Source: Nigrospora sphaerica (lineage: Eukaryota; Ascomycota; Sordariomycetes; Amphisphaeriales; Apiosporaceae). Taken from it: a stretch of DNA of 64,000 bases. The notes beneath the pieces were generated by a model. The model searched no databases and had not been told where the DNA came from. It worked only from the letters and a program-made list of their open reading frames with translations. The DNA is taken from the NCBI GenBank assembly GCA_018287875.1, contig JAGVVL010000017.1:496001-560000 (forward strand), read 5' to 3'. Position 1 is the first letter of the stretch, and each line of letters starts with the position of its first letter. A program made the translations under genes and the position numbers. Below, one piece after another: positions 34,143-45,229 of the stretch.

Positions 34143-35462
34143 ATGCCCCTCAACATTCTCATCATCGGCGCGGGCTGCTGCGGGCCCGCCTTCGCGACGC
34201 TGCTCCTGCGCGCCGACCCGAGTCACCGGATCACGGTGATCGAGCGGGCGGCGGCGCTCCGCACGGCCGGGCAGCAGATCGACCTACGGGCGCAGGGCAT
34301 CCCCGTAATGCGGAAGCTGGGGCTTCTGGAGAAGGCCAAGGCCGTATGCGTGCCCGAGGCCGGCGTCGCCTTTGTCGACGCCGAAGGGCGGCAGCGCGCC
34401 ATCTTCGCTGCCAACAAGTCGGGGCACGGCCGGCAGGCCATCACGAGCGAGTATGAGATCATGCGCGGCGACCTCGTGCGCGTCTTGTACGAGGCAAGCC
34501 TCGAGGCCGGCGAGGCCGCCGGCCGGGCGACGGGCGGCGCCGGCGGCGTCGAGTACCGCTTCGACACGACCATCACGGCCCTGGCGCAGAACGACGACGG
34601 TAACAACGTCGAGGTGACGTTCGCGTCGGGCGAGAAGGCGCGCTACGACCTCGTCGTGGGCGCAGACGGGCAGGGCTCGCGGACGCGGCGGCTGCTCTTC
34701 GGCGAGGCGGGCGGGCGGGCCGCCTTTCATTCGCTGCACTCCTTCATGGCCTACTTTAGTATCCCGCCGGGCGAGACCGACTCGCACCTGGCGCAGGTGA
34801 GCCACCTTCCGGGCTCGCGGATGGTTTGCCTGCGGTCCAACGGCCGGCCGGTGACGCAGTGCTACCTGATCCAACACAACGCGGACAGCGAGCAGACGCG
34901 CCACCTGGTGAAGCCGCAGGAGCCCGTCGACGTACTCAAGGAGGCCTGGGCGGCGCATTTCAGCGACACGACGTGGACGACGCGCGACCGCGTGCTGGCG
35001 GGCCTGCGCGCCGCCCCCGACTTCTACGCGCAGGAGATCGGCCAGGTGCGGGCCGAGGCGTGGCACCGCGGCCGCGTCGTGCTGGTCGGCGATGCCGGCT
35101 ACTGCCCGAGCCCAATGACGGGCTGCGGGTCGACGGCGGCGCTTGTGGGCGCCTACGTGCTGGCCGGCGAGCTCGCGGCGCACGGCGGGCGCTCCGACGG
35201 CATCCCCGCCGCCCTCGCCGCCTACGAGCGCGTGCTGCGACCCTTCGTCGCCGAGGTCCAGCACCTGCCGCCCGGCACCCCCGACTGGACCGCGCCGAAG
35301 CGTTCCTGGGGCATCACCCTCTTCTACGCCGTCGTCAGTACCATCTCGACCCTCGGCATCGACCAGCTGGCCAACCGCCTGCGGCCCGCCGATAAGGGCG
35401 GTTGGAAGTTGCCCGAGTACCCCGAGTTGCACCTGGGGGGCCCCGAGGGGCACGAGCTGTGA
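34143..35462 (+). CDS. FAD-dependent monooxygenase (PF01494 family)
   Basis: An intronless frame encodes 439 residues and probably uses FAD and NAD(P)H to hydroxylate or epoxidise an unknown small molecule. The N-terminal dinucleotide-binding motif is NILIIGAGCCGPAFA (GxGxxG at residues 10-15). The second FAD motif, DLVVGADGQGSRTRRLLF, begins near residue 168, and VVLVGDAGYCPSPMTGCG (the GD motif) lies near residue 312. Overall length and motif order fit class A flavoprotein monooxygenases of the salicylate hydroxylase/TetX-like group. A TATA box lies 132 bp upstream. The gene converges on homogentisate dioxygenase, whose stop is 219 bp away. That arrangement invites a link to aromatic metabolism, which the sequence alone does not prove. 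There is no signal peptide. Confidence 0.9.
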   Translation: MPLNILIIGAGCCGPAFATLLLRADPSHRITVIERAAALRTAGQQIDLRAQGIPVMRKLGLLEKAKAVCVPEAGVAFVDAEGRQRAIFAANKSGHGRQAITSEYEIMRGDLVRVLYEASLEAGEAAGRATGGAGGVEYRFDTTITALAQNDDGNNVEVTFASGEKARYDLVVGADGQGSRTRRLLFGEAGGRAAFHSLHSFMAYFSIPPGETDSHLAQVSHLPGSRMVCLRSNGRPVTQCYLIQHNADSEQTRHLVKPQEPVDVLKEAWAAHFSDTTWTTRDRVLAGLRAAPDFYAQEIGQVRAEAWHRGRVVLVGDAGYCPSPMTGCGSTAALVGAYVLAGELAAHGGRSDGIPAALAAYERVLRPFVAEVQHLPPGTPDWTAPKRSWGITLFYAVVSTISTLGIDQLANRLRPADKGGWKLPEYPELHLGGPEGHEL

Positions 35463-35680
35463 GGTGGGTGGGAAGGCGGGACGGACGGGAAAGGGGGGGA
35501 TGGAGGAGCGTACGACGGCGCGCACTTTTGCATTTTTGCTCATCTCGTCTTGTTGAGATACCCAATAGAACCAGATCAATTAATTACCCATCGCTAGCTT
35601 TATTATACTGTACATAATCCTACCTCCGTGGCATTACCAAAAGCTCCTTGGCAGGCGGGCCCGGCCGCCCCGGGGCCGCT

Positions 35681-37269
35681 CTACTCGGGCGTTAGGAGGT
35701 GGGTGTCAGTCCTCGCGCCCTCGGGCTTTTTCCAGTGCACCTTGAGGCCGCCCCAGCTGTGATCGTTGTACGCGCTCTGGACCTTCTGGCAGGTGTGCAA
35801 GCCCCACTCGGTGACGCCGAGCATGAGGGAGGTCTCGAACATGAAGGCGCAGCTGTTCTGGCCGACGAGCTGGGGCTCGAGGCGGGCGTTGCGGGCGGCC
35901 TCGTAGCTGGCGGCGTCGGGGCCGTGGCCGGCCATGACGTTGTGGAGAGAGGCGCCGCCGGGGCGGAAGCCGCCGGCGCCGCCCTTTTTGGCGTCGTACT
36001 CGCCGCCGATGAGGCCCATGAACTCGGCCATGGTGTTACGGTGGTACCAGGGCGGGCGGAAGGTGTCGGCGGCGACGAGCCAGCGCGGCGGGAAGATGAC
36101 AAAGTCGGCGACGGCGGTGCCGGGGTGGTCCGACGGCGCCGTCAGCACCGTGAAGATGGACGGGTCCGGGTGGTCGTACGAGATGGAGCCCATGGTGTTG
36201 AAGCGGCCGAGGTCGTACTTGTACGGGTAGTAGTTGCCGTGCCAGGCGACGACGTCGAAGGGCGAGTGTGCCTGGCGCGTCGCGAAGAGGCCGTGGCGGA
36301 ACTTGGCCGTCACGGTGTAGAGGGGGCCGTCGTCGCCCGGCTCGGCCGCCGTGGCGCCGTGGGCGTCGTCGAAGCTCGCGACGGGGATCTGAAAGTCGCG
36401 GGCGTTGGCGAGGGCGTTGGAGCCGAGCGGGCCGAGCTCGGGCAGGGCGAAGTGGCCCTGGTAGAGCTCGAGGGCGTAGCCGCGGGCGGGGCGGGCGGGG
36501 CGGCCGGCGGCGGCGGCGAGGCGGACCTGGAACCGGACGCCGCGCGGCACGACGCAGATCTCGAGGGGCCGCACGAGCAGCCAGCCGAGCTCGGTGCGGA
36601 TGTCGAGGGCGCCCTCCTGCGGCACGAGCAGCAGGTCGCCGTCGGCCGAGTAGAAGGCGGCGCGATCGTCCATGGACCGCGCCGCGCCGTACGCGTAGAC
36701 GCCGAGCCCCTGCTTGACCGCCGGGTCGCCGGCGCCCGCGAGCAGCCGCAGCCCCGACACGAAGTCCAAGTCGGCGGCGGCGCCGGCGGCGGCGCCGGCG
36801 CCATTGGCCTGCTGCTGGTGGTGGTCGAAAGGGTCCCAGCGCAGCTGGTCCGGCACGTAGCGCAGCTGCTGCGCGCTGTACGGCCGGTCGGCGGTAAAGG
36901 GCGACGCCGCCGACGTGTCGGCCTCGAAGTTTGGGTGCGCGCACGACGGCACGATGCGGTACAGCCACGACTGCTGGTTCTCGGCCCGCGGCGCCGTGAA
37001 GGCCGTCCCCGAGAGCTTCTCGGCGTACAGCCCGTGCGGCGGCTTCTGCGGCGAGTTCTGGCCCACCGGCAGCGCGCCCGGTACGGCCTCGGTCCTGAAA
37101 GGGAAGAAGGCGGCGTCAATCGCCGTCGCGGCCCCGGGCGTTTGGTTTTGGTGGCCCGTCTTGCAGCCTGGGTGGTGGGGGGAGTGGGGGACAGGACTTA
37201 CTCTATGTATGAACCGAAACCATTGTGATAGCGGTACTTTTCGGGAATGTCAAAGGTGGTGACGGTCAT
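35681..37269 (-). CDS. hmgA: Homogentisate 1,2-dioxygenase (EC 1.13.11.5)
   Basis: This non-haem iron enzyme opens the ring of homogentisate to give maleylacetoacetate in tyrosine and phenylacetate breakdown. Exons 37269-37202 and 37094-35681 join in frame over a 107-nt intron with a GTAAGT donor and give 493 residues; most family members have about 445. The ferrous ligands are visible: His374 in WYHRN, Glu380 in AEFMG and His413 in GHGPD, equivalent to human His335, Glu341 and His371. Other signatures are [18 protein letters not shown] at the N-terminus, [13 protein letters not shown] and [17 protein letters not shown]. Extra length comes from an Ala/Gly-rich insertion ([13 protein letters not shown]) near residue 110 and smaller insertions. 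The start [12 protein letters not shown] agrees with the family. The order of genes does not reproduce the compact hmgA-fahA-maiA cluster known from Aspergillus. Confidence 0.95.
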
Positions 37270-39811
37270 GGTCACGCGGTCGCTGAGTATGCTGCTGCTG
37301 TTGCTACTGCTCGTGTAAACTCTGAGATACGAAGAACGGGCATGGAAGGGCAGGCGGGACAACAGGTAAAAGGTGCTTGTTGAAAGAAGAAAAGCATCCC
37401 CCGTGGGAAAGGCAGCAACAAGTCTGTCCTCCCCTTGCCCGTCTCGCGGGCCACCCCCAAGCCGACGTCCGCGCAAAAGAGCTCAAGCCCGGGAACGCTT
37501 CAGTTCGTTTCGGTGGCCGCGCCTTCCCATGGTTCGGGACGGCCTTGAATTCCGCACTGGCGACCCGACGCAGGTCGAGCGGCGGGCTGACGTGGGGCCG
37601 ACAGGGGCCGACAGTACCCACGGGTAACCGATGGCGGGGGAAGGCTGGAGCCCCGCAACCCTCAGGGGAACGTCATCCTACGCCGCGTTACGTGCTTTAT
37701 TGACCATCATGGTCGATAATGTCGGCGCAAGGCTGTACTTTGACTGATAATCCCCGCAGTATCAATGCCTGGTCGTAGCCCTGGATCCATGATGGTCTGG
37801 GCGGCCTGTTCTAACGAGAAGCTCGTACCCTAGGATGGAGATGCCGAAGGTGATACGCATCGATAGTTCGTTACCATAATCACTTAGAAGGAAGCCACGG
37901 CCCTTTCCGATACAGGGGCACCGCGACATCGAATGCTTAGTAATAACATCGCTATCATCACCAGTTCCGTCGCCATCCTCGCCAGTAAAATCACCCACGC
38001 TCGAACTGGTGCCACCTGATCCCAAACATTCCAAAACAGCTTGTTTCATGATAGTAGCAACCCCCACCTATCTACGTTTCCGTGAACCCCGGATGATTCA
38101 CTTGGCAATCTTCAGGGCTGTTGATTCATCACCCCACATCAAACACTTCATGACGGACTAACAGGGGCAACCTGCCGGGGGGCCTGTGGCGGGATTGGAT
38201 TCCTGACGTTACCAGCCTCCAGCCTCAAACAAGCCAGCGATTAGATAGATAAAAATATCCTTACGCCGCGGGCAGCATACTCCTAGCAATGCTCATGCTC
38301 TCTGCTTTACTTTTTATTACCCAATATATTACAGCCGCTCAACGTAGCACGAGGGAGCCTTGGGTGGTACGCACGTGCCTGTGTGAGTCTGGCTACAAAA
38401 AGCCATCGTCTCCGACCTTGTATCGAAGTTGCTCTTGCTGCATAATATAGGGAATATCTAGGTTGAAAGAGACTGTTTCATAGTCTGGGCCGCCAAGAAT
38501 TCCACCACAACTCCTGTTTTTGCATCTTGAGCGAGATGGATGTGCTGGCCACCAGTAGCCTCACGTTCAAGTTACAACTCACTGCAAACAGAGCCTTTCT
38601 TTCACTCACTGAATCAGTCCAAGGCCCTTGTGCTGGTCCTCACGACGCTTAATCTCCCCGCGAGTTTCTTAGTTGCGCGGATGGAAGATCATAAGAGAAC
38701 CTACAACTTCCCCAAGGCGCATGAAAGCATTGGCATGGGCAGGCCTACGCCTTCGAGAAGCATGCCGCTGCCCATAAACACGAGGCTCGTATGGGGCGGG
38801 TGGCTGGCCAGAGGAATGAATTCTCAACCGCGGGAAGGTGTCTGCTCTTAAGGCGGGCTTTCAACCGGGCGAAACTGCGCCACGTTTTTCAAGTTGGCAG
38901 GTACCATACCAGCCCTAGAATTCAGTCTTAAACTCGGGGATACGTCTTCAACTGATGCGGAAAACCCGGTGTGCGTTGGTCTTCATTACCCGGGCTGTCT
39001 AGACCGCGTCGCGGCTCTTGTTGCAGTGGATCTTTGATCTGGACCTCTTTTCCATCGATGCCACAACAGTTGGCCCGGGCTTCTTACGCAAAGTACATAA
39101 GTAGGTACATTACCGAGGTACAAGTACTTGTGTTCGTTCCGTCGGGTTCGCTGTGACCGACGTTCACCCACTCGATAGCATAACTTGTTCCTCGCCGGCT
39201 TCGGCTAGCCAATAACGGCCCGGACAGAACAAGTCCTTGCCTCGGTAGTGCTTACTGTGTAAGTGGTTGTGGGTTATCTTACGACCCATAGGAACTGACG
39301 ACCCTCGGACCTTCGGCTGCGGCTTAGCACACGAGGGGGACTGGCAAATCTTAGCAATGACAATGTGAGGAAATGGAGGCCCGGATTCAAACTCTCGGGA
39401 TCGCATTGTTCAAAGACGCGGCTGTTGCCTGGACTTGTCCTCTTTGACCGCTCCAAGGTTGCGGCTCTTAGGAAACGCTAGGAGCATTACTACTCCAAGT
39501 TGGGGGGTCGCTTATCAGAGCGAAGCACGGGGACATAGCCGTTCCACGCAGACCGCGGGCCGGAACATGATATAAGGTGAAGCACAGCCTATGGAGCTTC
39601 CTTTTTAGCCGTCTACTATCTTGTGGACCGGATTATCTGCCCCGCTATGGTTTCTTATGCTTTAGCACGATCCTTCGGGCGTGTTTTCTTTAGATAAAGT
39701 AACCGTACCTTATCTACAAATCCGATTGCCGGCTACCGCGCCGCAACGTTGCATGGCCCGACATAAGCAGTATTGGATAGCAAGACAGCAAGAAGCGGCC
39801 ACGGTCGCTTG
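37270..39811. other. Intergenic, apart from one doubtful small frame
   Basis: This holds the promoter of homogentisate dioxygenase on the left and the 3' flank of the methyltransferase on the right. GC is lower than in the gene regions. Short GTAGGTACATT/GAGGTACAAGTACTT words occur near 39100-39130. No RNA gene is recognised. Confidence 0.5.
37762..38049 (-). CDS. Doubtful small hypothetical protein
   Basis: A 95-codon frame from MKQAVLECLGSGGTSS has fairly protein-like composition: an acidic Gly/Asp stretch (GDFTGEDGDGTGDDSD), then CPCIGKG and FLLSDYGNEL. Codon use is unlike the GC-rich neighbours, with many AT-ending codons. No family is recognised. It may be chance, or a fragment of an older gene or element. 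Confidence 0.2.
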   Translation of the reverse strand: MKQAVLECLGSGGTSSSVGDFTGEDGDGTGDDSDVITKHSMSRCPCIGKGRGFLLSDYGNELSMRITFGISILGYELLVRTGRPDHHGSRATTRH

Positions 39812-40471
39812 TTACGTAGGAGACGGTTTTTTCCGCGCCATGACCCACATGAACTCGGCGTCGAAGTCGGGCTCGTCCTCGGCGAGGTTCCCGTCGCCCG
39901 CCTGCAGGACCTCGACGTGCAGCAGGTCGAAGCCGACGTCTTCGAGCAGGGCGCGGTTCGCGTCGGCGTCGTAGCTGCTCCAGAACATGCCGTAGCCGAG
40001 GAACTCGCCGTGGATCTCGGCCTCGTCGACGGTGGCGAGGTTGCAGGCGAAGAGGCCGCCGGGGCGGAGCCAGGCGTGGACGCGGGCGAGCATGGCCCTC
40101 AGCTTGGCGCGCGGCAGGTGGAAGAGCGTGTAGAAGCTGACGACGCCGTCGAAGCGGCCCGGCGCGAAGTCGAGCGCCGTCATGTCGCCCGCCACCAGCT
40201 CGGCCGCCGGGAAGCGCGCCCGCGCCATCTCGACCTGCCGCGTCGAGAGGTCGTTGGCCACGACGCGCGCCCCCCCCTCGAGCAGCTGCCGCAGCACCGG
40301 CACCCCCGGCCCGCAGCCCAGCTCCAGCACCGCCGGCGACGGCGGCAGCCCCTCGAGCAGCTGCCGCGTGTATCGCTCCCGCGGCGACTTCTGGCTCTCC
40401 ACCCACCGCAGGTACCACTCCGTGATGTTGTCGTACGCGTATTCGACAATGCCCTCGGGAGCGTCCGCCAT
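39812..40471 (-). CDS. SAM-dependent class I methyltransferase
   Basis: A single exon encodes 219 residues from MADAPEGIVEYAYDN. Motif I, VLELGCGPGVPVL, lies at residues 48-60. It is followed by an acidic ribose-binding segment (VVANDLSTRQVEMARARFP), VAGDMTALDF and DGVVSFYTLFHLPR. WLRPGGLFACNL is the usual motif III region, so the Rossmann-fold methyltransferase core is complete. Overall it resembles small fungal methyltransferase-domain proteins (PF13649/PF08241 type). The substrate is not indicated, and there is no signal peptide or membrane segment. Length is normal for a stand-alone enzyme of this class. Neighbours are a seven-helix membrane protein on the same strand and homogentisate dioxygenase 2.5 kb away. 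They do not define a pathway. Confidence 0.88.
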   Translation of the reverse strand: MADAPEGIVEYAYDNITEWYLRWVESQKSPRERYTRQLLEGLPPSPAVLELGCGPGVPVLRQLLEGGARVVANDLSTRQVEMARARFPAAELVAGDMTALDFAPGRFDGVVSFYTLFHLPRAKLRAMLARVHAWLRPGGLFACNLATVDEAEIHGEFLGYGMFWSSYDADANRALLEDVGFDLLHVEVLQAGDGNLAEDEPDFDAEFMWVMARKKPSPT

Positions 40472-41164
40472 GTTCGCGACGGGCCAAAGGGGGCGCAAAA
40501 AAGCGGCTTGGCGGTAGTCAAAGGTCGGGGCACGGATCGGGACGGAAAGGGTGCCAAGATGATGGGGACCCTGACAGAAAAGAGACGACAGGGAATTCGC
40601 TCACTTAAATGTGAGGCTGGACGGCGGGCATGCAGAAGCGGAGAACCCCTGCGCTATCACCCTGATAATCAGAATCATGACATGCAATGCTTACCCTAAC
40701 CGAGCGACTTTATTGATGTACGAGTATTGTGCCTGTATAACCTTGCATAACGGCTTAAACCCCGCCGGTTAGTTATCCAACACTTTTTGTGGAATTTGAT
40801 TGGCGTTTCTGCTAACGGCGCAGTGATAAAAGCTCTCTCTCCGACTTGCGACTACGCCGTAAAACTTCTCATATCAGTGCTTTGCGTTACTTTATGCTGT
40901 ATCAATCGGACAAGTGACTACTCGAGTGTGTGAGCGACTTGAAGGCCGCAGCGTTGGCGTAGTATCTTGGTTTTACGTGGCTGGCTACCTCATGCTTTGG
41001 TTTTTTATGGCCAAATCCTGACCTACCTACATGTTTGAAACATGATTCAAGTCTTTACAAATCTGATGCATCTTTACTTGGAATATATGTATGTTCAGGT
41101 GGCGACGACCAAAATGGGTGTATATTAGTATTTCCTCTAGGGGACTCCCACCTCAACTTTGGCA
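40472..41164. other. Intergenic, no gene recognised
   Basis: About 0.7 kb of AT-richer sequence lies between the membrane protein's 3' end and the methyltransferase start. Nothing else is seen. Confidence 0.6.
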
Positions 41165-42501
41165 TTAACGGGCCGGATACGCACCCTCCAAATCAAGATC
41201 GTCGAGTTCTAAATAGGAGCGGGATTCCAGGTTCAAAGAGTTTCCCGGCGGAATCTTGGATGACAGGCGGATGTTTGCCTTGGCCACGCTGTTTCTCTTT
41301 GCGGAGGAGGATTGCTCGCTCGAGCCGTTGCTGCTCCCCTTTTTTCCGATGCGCCCGAAAGTCTTTGTCAGCTTATCCTTCAAGAAGCCGCGCAGCACCG
41401 GTATGGACCCGGCGATGATGGTGGCGGCCATCTCGATGCCGGTCCAGATGTTGTTGTCCAATGCGTCGTCTGCAAAGCGCGAGAAGTCAGTCGGATAAGC
41501 CTCGGTAGCCCACTGGGCACCTCGGCAAGATACTCACAAGACAAGTCCTTATAATCCAGCTGTTTTATATACGACGCTCGGATGATCGAGGTGGCTCCCG
41601 ATCTGGGGGTCAGGAGTTAGTCGCCTTTTTTTCAGCTGAGGCTTGGGCTCGGAAAGGGAGATTACAGTAAGCCTAGGCTCATAGCCACCATTACGGCGAT
41701 CTTTTCGGCTGTGCGCATTTGCAGGCCCCAGAGGAGTTTCCAAGGTAGCAAAGCGAGCGAGAAGTCAATCAAAGCCGACCATACTATGGGGGGATCAGCA
41801 CCGTCCGAATCGGAAAGTAGAGATCGTGGGGGCTTACTGCTAGCAAACTCGCTGTACATAACCGAAGGCTGCTTGTTTATGCATTCTCCGGGCCAGAAGT
41901 TGACAAAGGTCTTGACGAGTGGTTTGCATTGCACCCAGGGCAAGATAGCCATGGGCGTAGCAAATACCGCCGTTGTAACGATAGAGAAGTAGACGTAGTT
42001 TCGGATCCAGCCGTTCGTCAGGGGAATCAACATCACGGCGAAGGCGATTTTGCTCGCAGAAATCGCCACTACGGTGCCGCTCAGGGCCGTTGCTCCGTAA
42101 ACGGCAATCATGTCCAAGTTGGCAATGTTAACTAGAGCGCTACCTTAGTAAACACGCCCAGAGAGGGGAAGCAGAGACGGTCGTGGGTTTACTGACCGTC
42201 CAAGGCGTGCTTGCCGAACCCCAAGTTCACGGCCAACTGGTTGGTGACGGCGAGAAGCAGGAAGCCGAGCTTTGCGAAGGCATGTTAACATCAGCTTGCA
42301 ACGCCCCGGGCTTGCGGGATTGGGGAGGAAACTGACTTCTCCTAGCATCATGAGCGCGTCGTCGTACCAAAGCTTCGAGTAGGAGACGCGGGCATACAGC
42401 CGCAGGGCCGCCAATATGCTGGCGAAGGCGAAGAGCCCCCATAGGACCCCCGCCATCAGAGGCCCATGGTCCTCGCTGGGGTTGCTGACCAAGTTCTCCA
42501 T
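41165..42501 (-). CDS. Fungal rhodopsin-domain (SAT4/PTH11-like) seven-helix membrane protein
   Basis: Six exons join in frame: 42501-42337, 42269-42197, 42131-41838, 41783-41666, 41602-41538 and 41469-41165, giving 339 residues. Seven hydrophobic helices are visible, beginning with MAGVLWGLFAFASILAALRL, followed by SYSKLWYDDALMMLGE (the conserved WxDD-type loop after helix 1). The segment IAFAVMLIPLTNGWIRNYVYF and the cysteine-bearing loop WVQCKPLVKTFVNFWPGECI fit the fungal rhodopsin domain (PF20684). The cytoplasmic tail is Ser/Lys-rich and acidic at the end (LELDDLDLEGAYPAR). Some relatives such as Pth11 act in surface sensing, but most have no known ligand. There is no CFEM domain. The start at MENLVSNPSEDHG is the first ATG in frame, since the codon beginning the longer frame is TTG. 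Confidence 0.88.
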
Positions 42502-43876
42502 GTTGCGCCCCGAGACGGCGTCCAAGATGCGCGACGTGCGTCGGCTGGTTAAGCATGAAAAAAAAGGATTTACGCGGGGGATTGCGTGCGGGGTGGCGGG
42601 GAGCGGTCCACGAAAATCAGGGGTTCCGAGGCACCCCCCCCCCCAGCACGGCTCTTATAATTATGCCCTGCCGTCCCTAGCCCTCGACCGAGGCGGCGTC
42701 GCTGGTCTTGTGGGGTTTGTGTCCAGAGAAGACAGGCACCCGTCGATCATAGACCCGGTCCCGCCCCATGTCCAGGGGACATAAATCCGCTCGGTTGTCA
42801 AATCTATCTCCATAAGGAGCTAATGGGAGATGAGCATAGGGAGAACGCTGAGTCCACGAGCTTGACCTTGGAGGGGTGCCCTTATGCACCTTTCTTTAGA
42901 CGGTCCCTGACAAGGCCGGATTAGTCTAGCGTCAGCCTGGCTGGATACACGAAGTTGGGAGACGAAGCGGGCGGGTTTGTACCCGGTTGTCCGCTACCAC
43001 GTAGCCTGTCGACCGTCCGACCTCCATATTTCAGCCCTGGATACTTTTCGAATGCCTGCCATCTGGACTCATTTCTTGGTGCCCCTCTATCGCGTCGCTT
43101 TATCCTGTCTGCTCCTCGAACGTCTGGGGGCTACACTCTTGAGTTTCCACAGGGATTTGCTCCCATAGTGGTGGTGGTGGGGAAGGATAGTACGGATTTC
43201 TAGAAAACCCAGCAAAGGGATTTTCCGGAGCTCCTTAGCCTCCGGTCTACCCCTTGCCTGGATCATCATCAACGATCCCCCTGGTGCAGGCCAGATCTGA
43301 CAAGAGGGCGAATGGCCGGGGCTCTGACTCGTGCCGATGCTAGTGCGAGCATCGTTGGCAGTGGTGCATGACTTGAGACGTCAAATTCGGATGGCCGACG
43401 GCGCTGTCAAAATTAGGGTTTTTCAGGAAACCATGCACCTGATCTAGAGACGCCACCAAGGTCTAAGCAATGCCCGGCTGGCTCGACTCTGATTACCTTT
43501 GGCTGAGTGCTTTGATTAGAGGATATTTATTTCATACTAGCCTCAAAAAGAGGACTGCGGTATGGCACGGGACTACTTGTACGGCGCTGATGATCGCTCT
43601 GCACCATTGTCGTGAGGTGGCGACCGGTCATACCCTTGTCCTTTAGCTGCTGTGTCTTAGGTTCCGGCAACATCACCTACTCGATGATATTACTTGTGTA
43701 GTTAGCCAAGCTTGTTGCCAATCGAAGGACGACATAGTCCTTCTTATGTAGCTTGGGCCGCCGGGTCTCCCCTATGAGAACGTAGCGACCACTTACCGGC
43801 TCAAAGCATCCAGAACGAAGCCTCTCGGACGCCGAGCAAATGAACAGCCGACTGATTCTTTGAACGGAAAGGCTCT

Positions 43877-43886
43877 TATATAAAAA
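43877..43886 (+). promoter_or_regulatory. TATA box (TATATAAAAA) without a recognised gene
   Basis: A strong TATA match. The first sizeable downstream frame starts at ATG 44033 and encodes 53 residues with a hydrophobic segment (LWSYVVGIIGTNIYISAL). It is not recognised as any family. Confidence 0.35.
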
Positions 43887-44901
43887 GCTTGGAGAAGGCG
43901 GCGACTATTCACCAGTCACACATTTGTAAAGCTGTTAGAATCGTGGCGTACGGCAAAAACAAAACATACAACACCGAGGATTCCCAGGTCGTCACCGACC
44001 CTAGTACTAATTCAGCGCTTTCCAGCTTATCTATGGGAGAGCGGACGGGATCCCGAGTTTTCTGGAAGCTATGGTCGTATGTGGTAGGAATAATAGGTAC
44101 GAATATTTATATTTCAGCTCTTACGCAAACAAGCACCGAAGGAAGCTACACTCCCTTGTTCATGGGCACGCGGGCATATGTCATGTCCACCTAACCCCCC
44201 TATCTGCCCAGCATCACCCAATATCAAGAAAATTGCTGGAGGAAAAGAATTTCGTCAGTATCAGCGTGGTACATGCAATGCGCTTGGTTGGTCGTCGGGG
44301 TTTCGATGTCGCGCTGAGTGTTATTACCGCTGGCCTCCCTCTACATCACTCTGTTCCAGTGTTTTCAAAACCTCCCTTGAGTATATAAGCGGCCCAACCT
44401 TAAAAAGCGAATCGCGACGAAGCGTACTACGGCTTAAAGTTCAAGGGAATTTGGACGTAGGGGAATACGGGGAGATTCTTGTGCGTGTCTAAGGATAGAT
44501 GAGAGGCATGGTGCGAAGCCAAACGGGGAACACTGGTGGCTCTATAGCTTCGAAATGCGGTTTCCTCTTCGTATCGTTGGGCCCTGTTGACCACGTGGTG
44601 GAAGGTGGTTGATGTGGGGGGATGTTGTAGTCGCAGGCTACACAATAATACTTACAGTATCAAACGATGAAATCGCGAAGGCCTGGAACGCAGCTATAGG
44701 AAAGTGCGAGGCGATCCTCGAGGTCTATGACAGTTCCTTTATCTCGTTTGACCTAACCGTAACACTTATTTGCACCTATACTAATGTGACGGGCTACACT
44801 CCGCAGCACTAACGAAGGAAGCCGAATTGCAACCTATTTTCTAGATGAGGAGGGAAGAGGCTACATACTTCGGATTCCCTCACGAGTGTCCGGTAAGTAG
44901 G

Positions 44902-44974
44902 GTCCGAGCCGTGCTCGGACTTCGCACGCTCGGGCCACTTAGCGGCCCGAGCTTCTTCACCGGGTCTTGACCCG
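44902..44974. repeat. Three adjacent perfect inverted repeats
   Basis: Hairpin 1 has arms GTCCGAGC/GCTCGGAC (44902-44920, 3-nt loop). Hairpin 2 has arms GCTCGGGCC/GGCCCGAGC (44928-44952, 7-nt loop). Hairpin 3 has arms CGGGTC/GACCCG (44961-44974, 2-nt loop). They are separated by 7 and 8 nt and lie within 73 bp at the edge of an AT-rich patch. Confidence 0.9.
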
Positions 44975-45229
44975 TCACAACCGCACCTATAAAGAGATCG
45001 TGTGGAAAGTTAACGCAATAATAGATAAAGAAATAGTAATAGCTATATGGAAGCTTCTTAATAAGACTATATTATTACTTATAAGACAGTAGAAGAGTGT
45101 GAGAGGCTGAGCCTTGAAGCACTATCAAAGGGGCCAAATCCTGTTTATTTTCTAGATAGGGAAGAGAGAAGAGAATCGACCTCAGGATGCCGGGCGCAGC
45201 GTCTCGTGAAGCCTTGCGAAACTGGACCA

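Noticed and set aside
34284..35579. 431-codon frame antisense to the FAD monooxygenase
   Set aside because: Shadow frame without domain features.
35699..37228. 509-codon open frame antisense to homogentisate dioxygenase
   Set aside because: Val/Gly/Arg-rich shadow of a highly conserved enzyme on the other strand.
39361..39420. TTTGAATCC T-loop-like word suggesting a tRNA on the minus strand
   Set aside because: No acceptor stem, D-arm or anticodon arm could be assembled around it.
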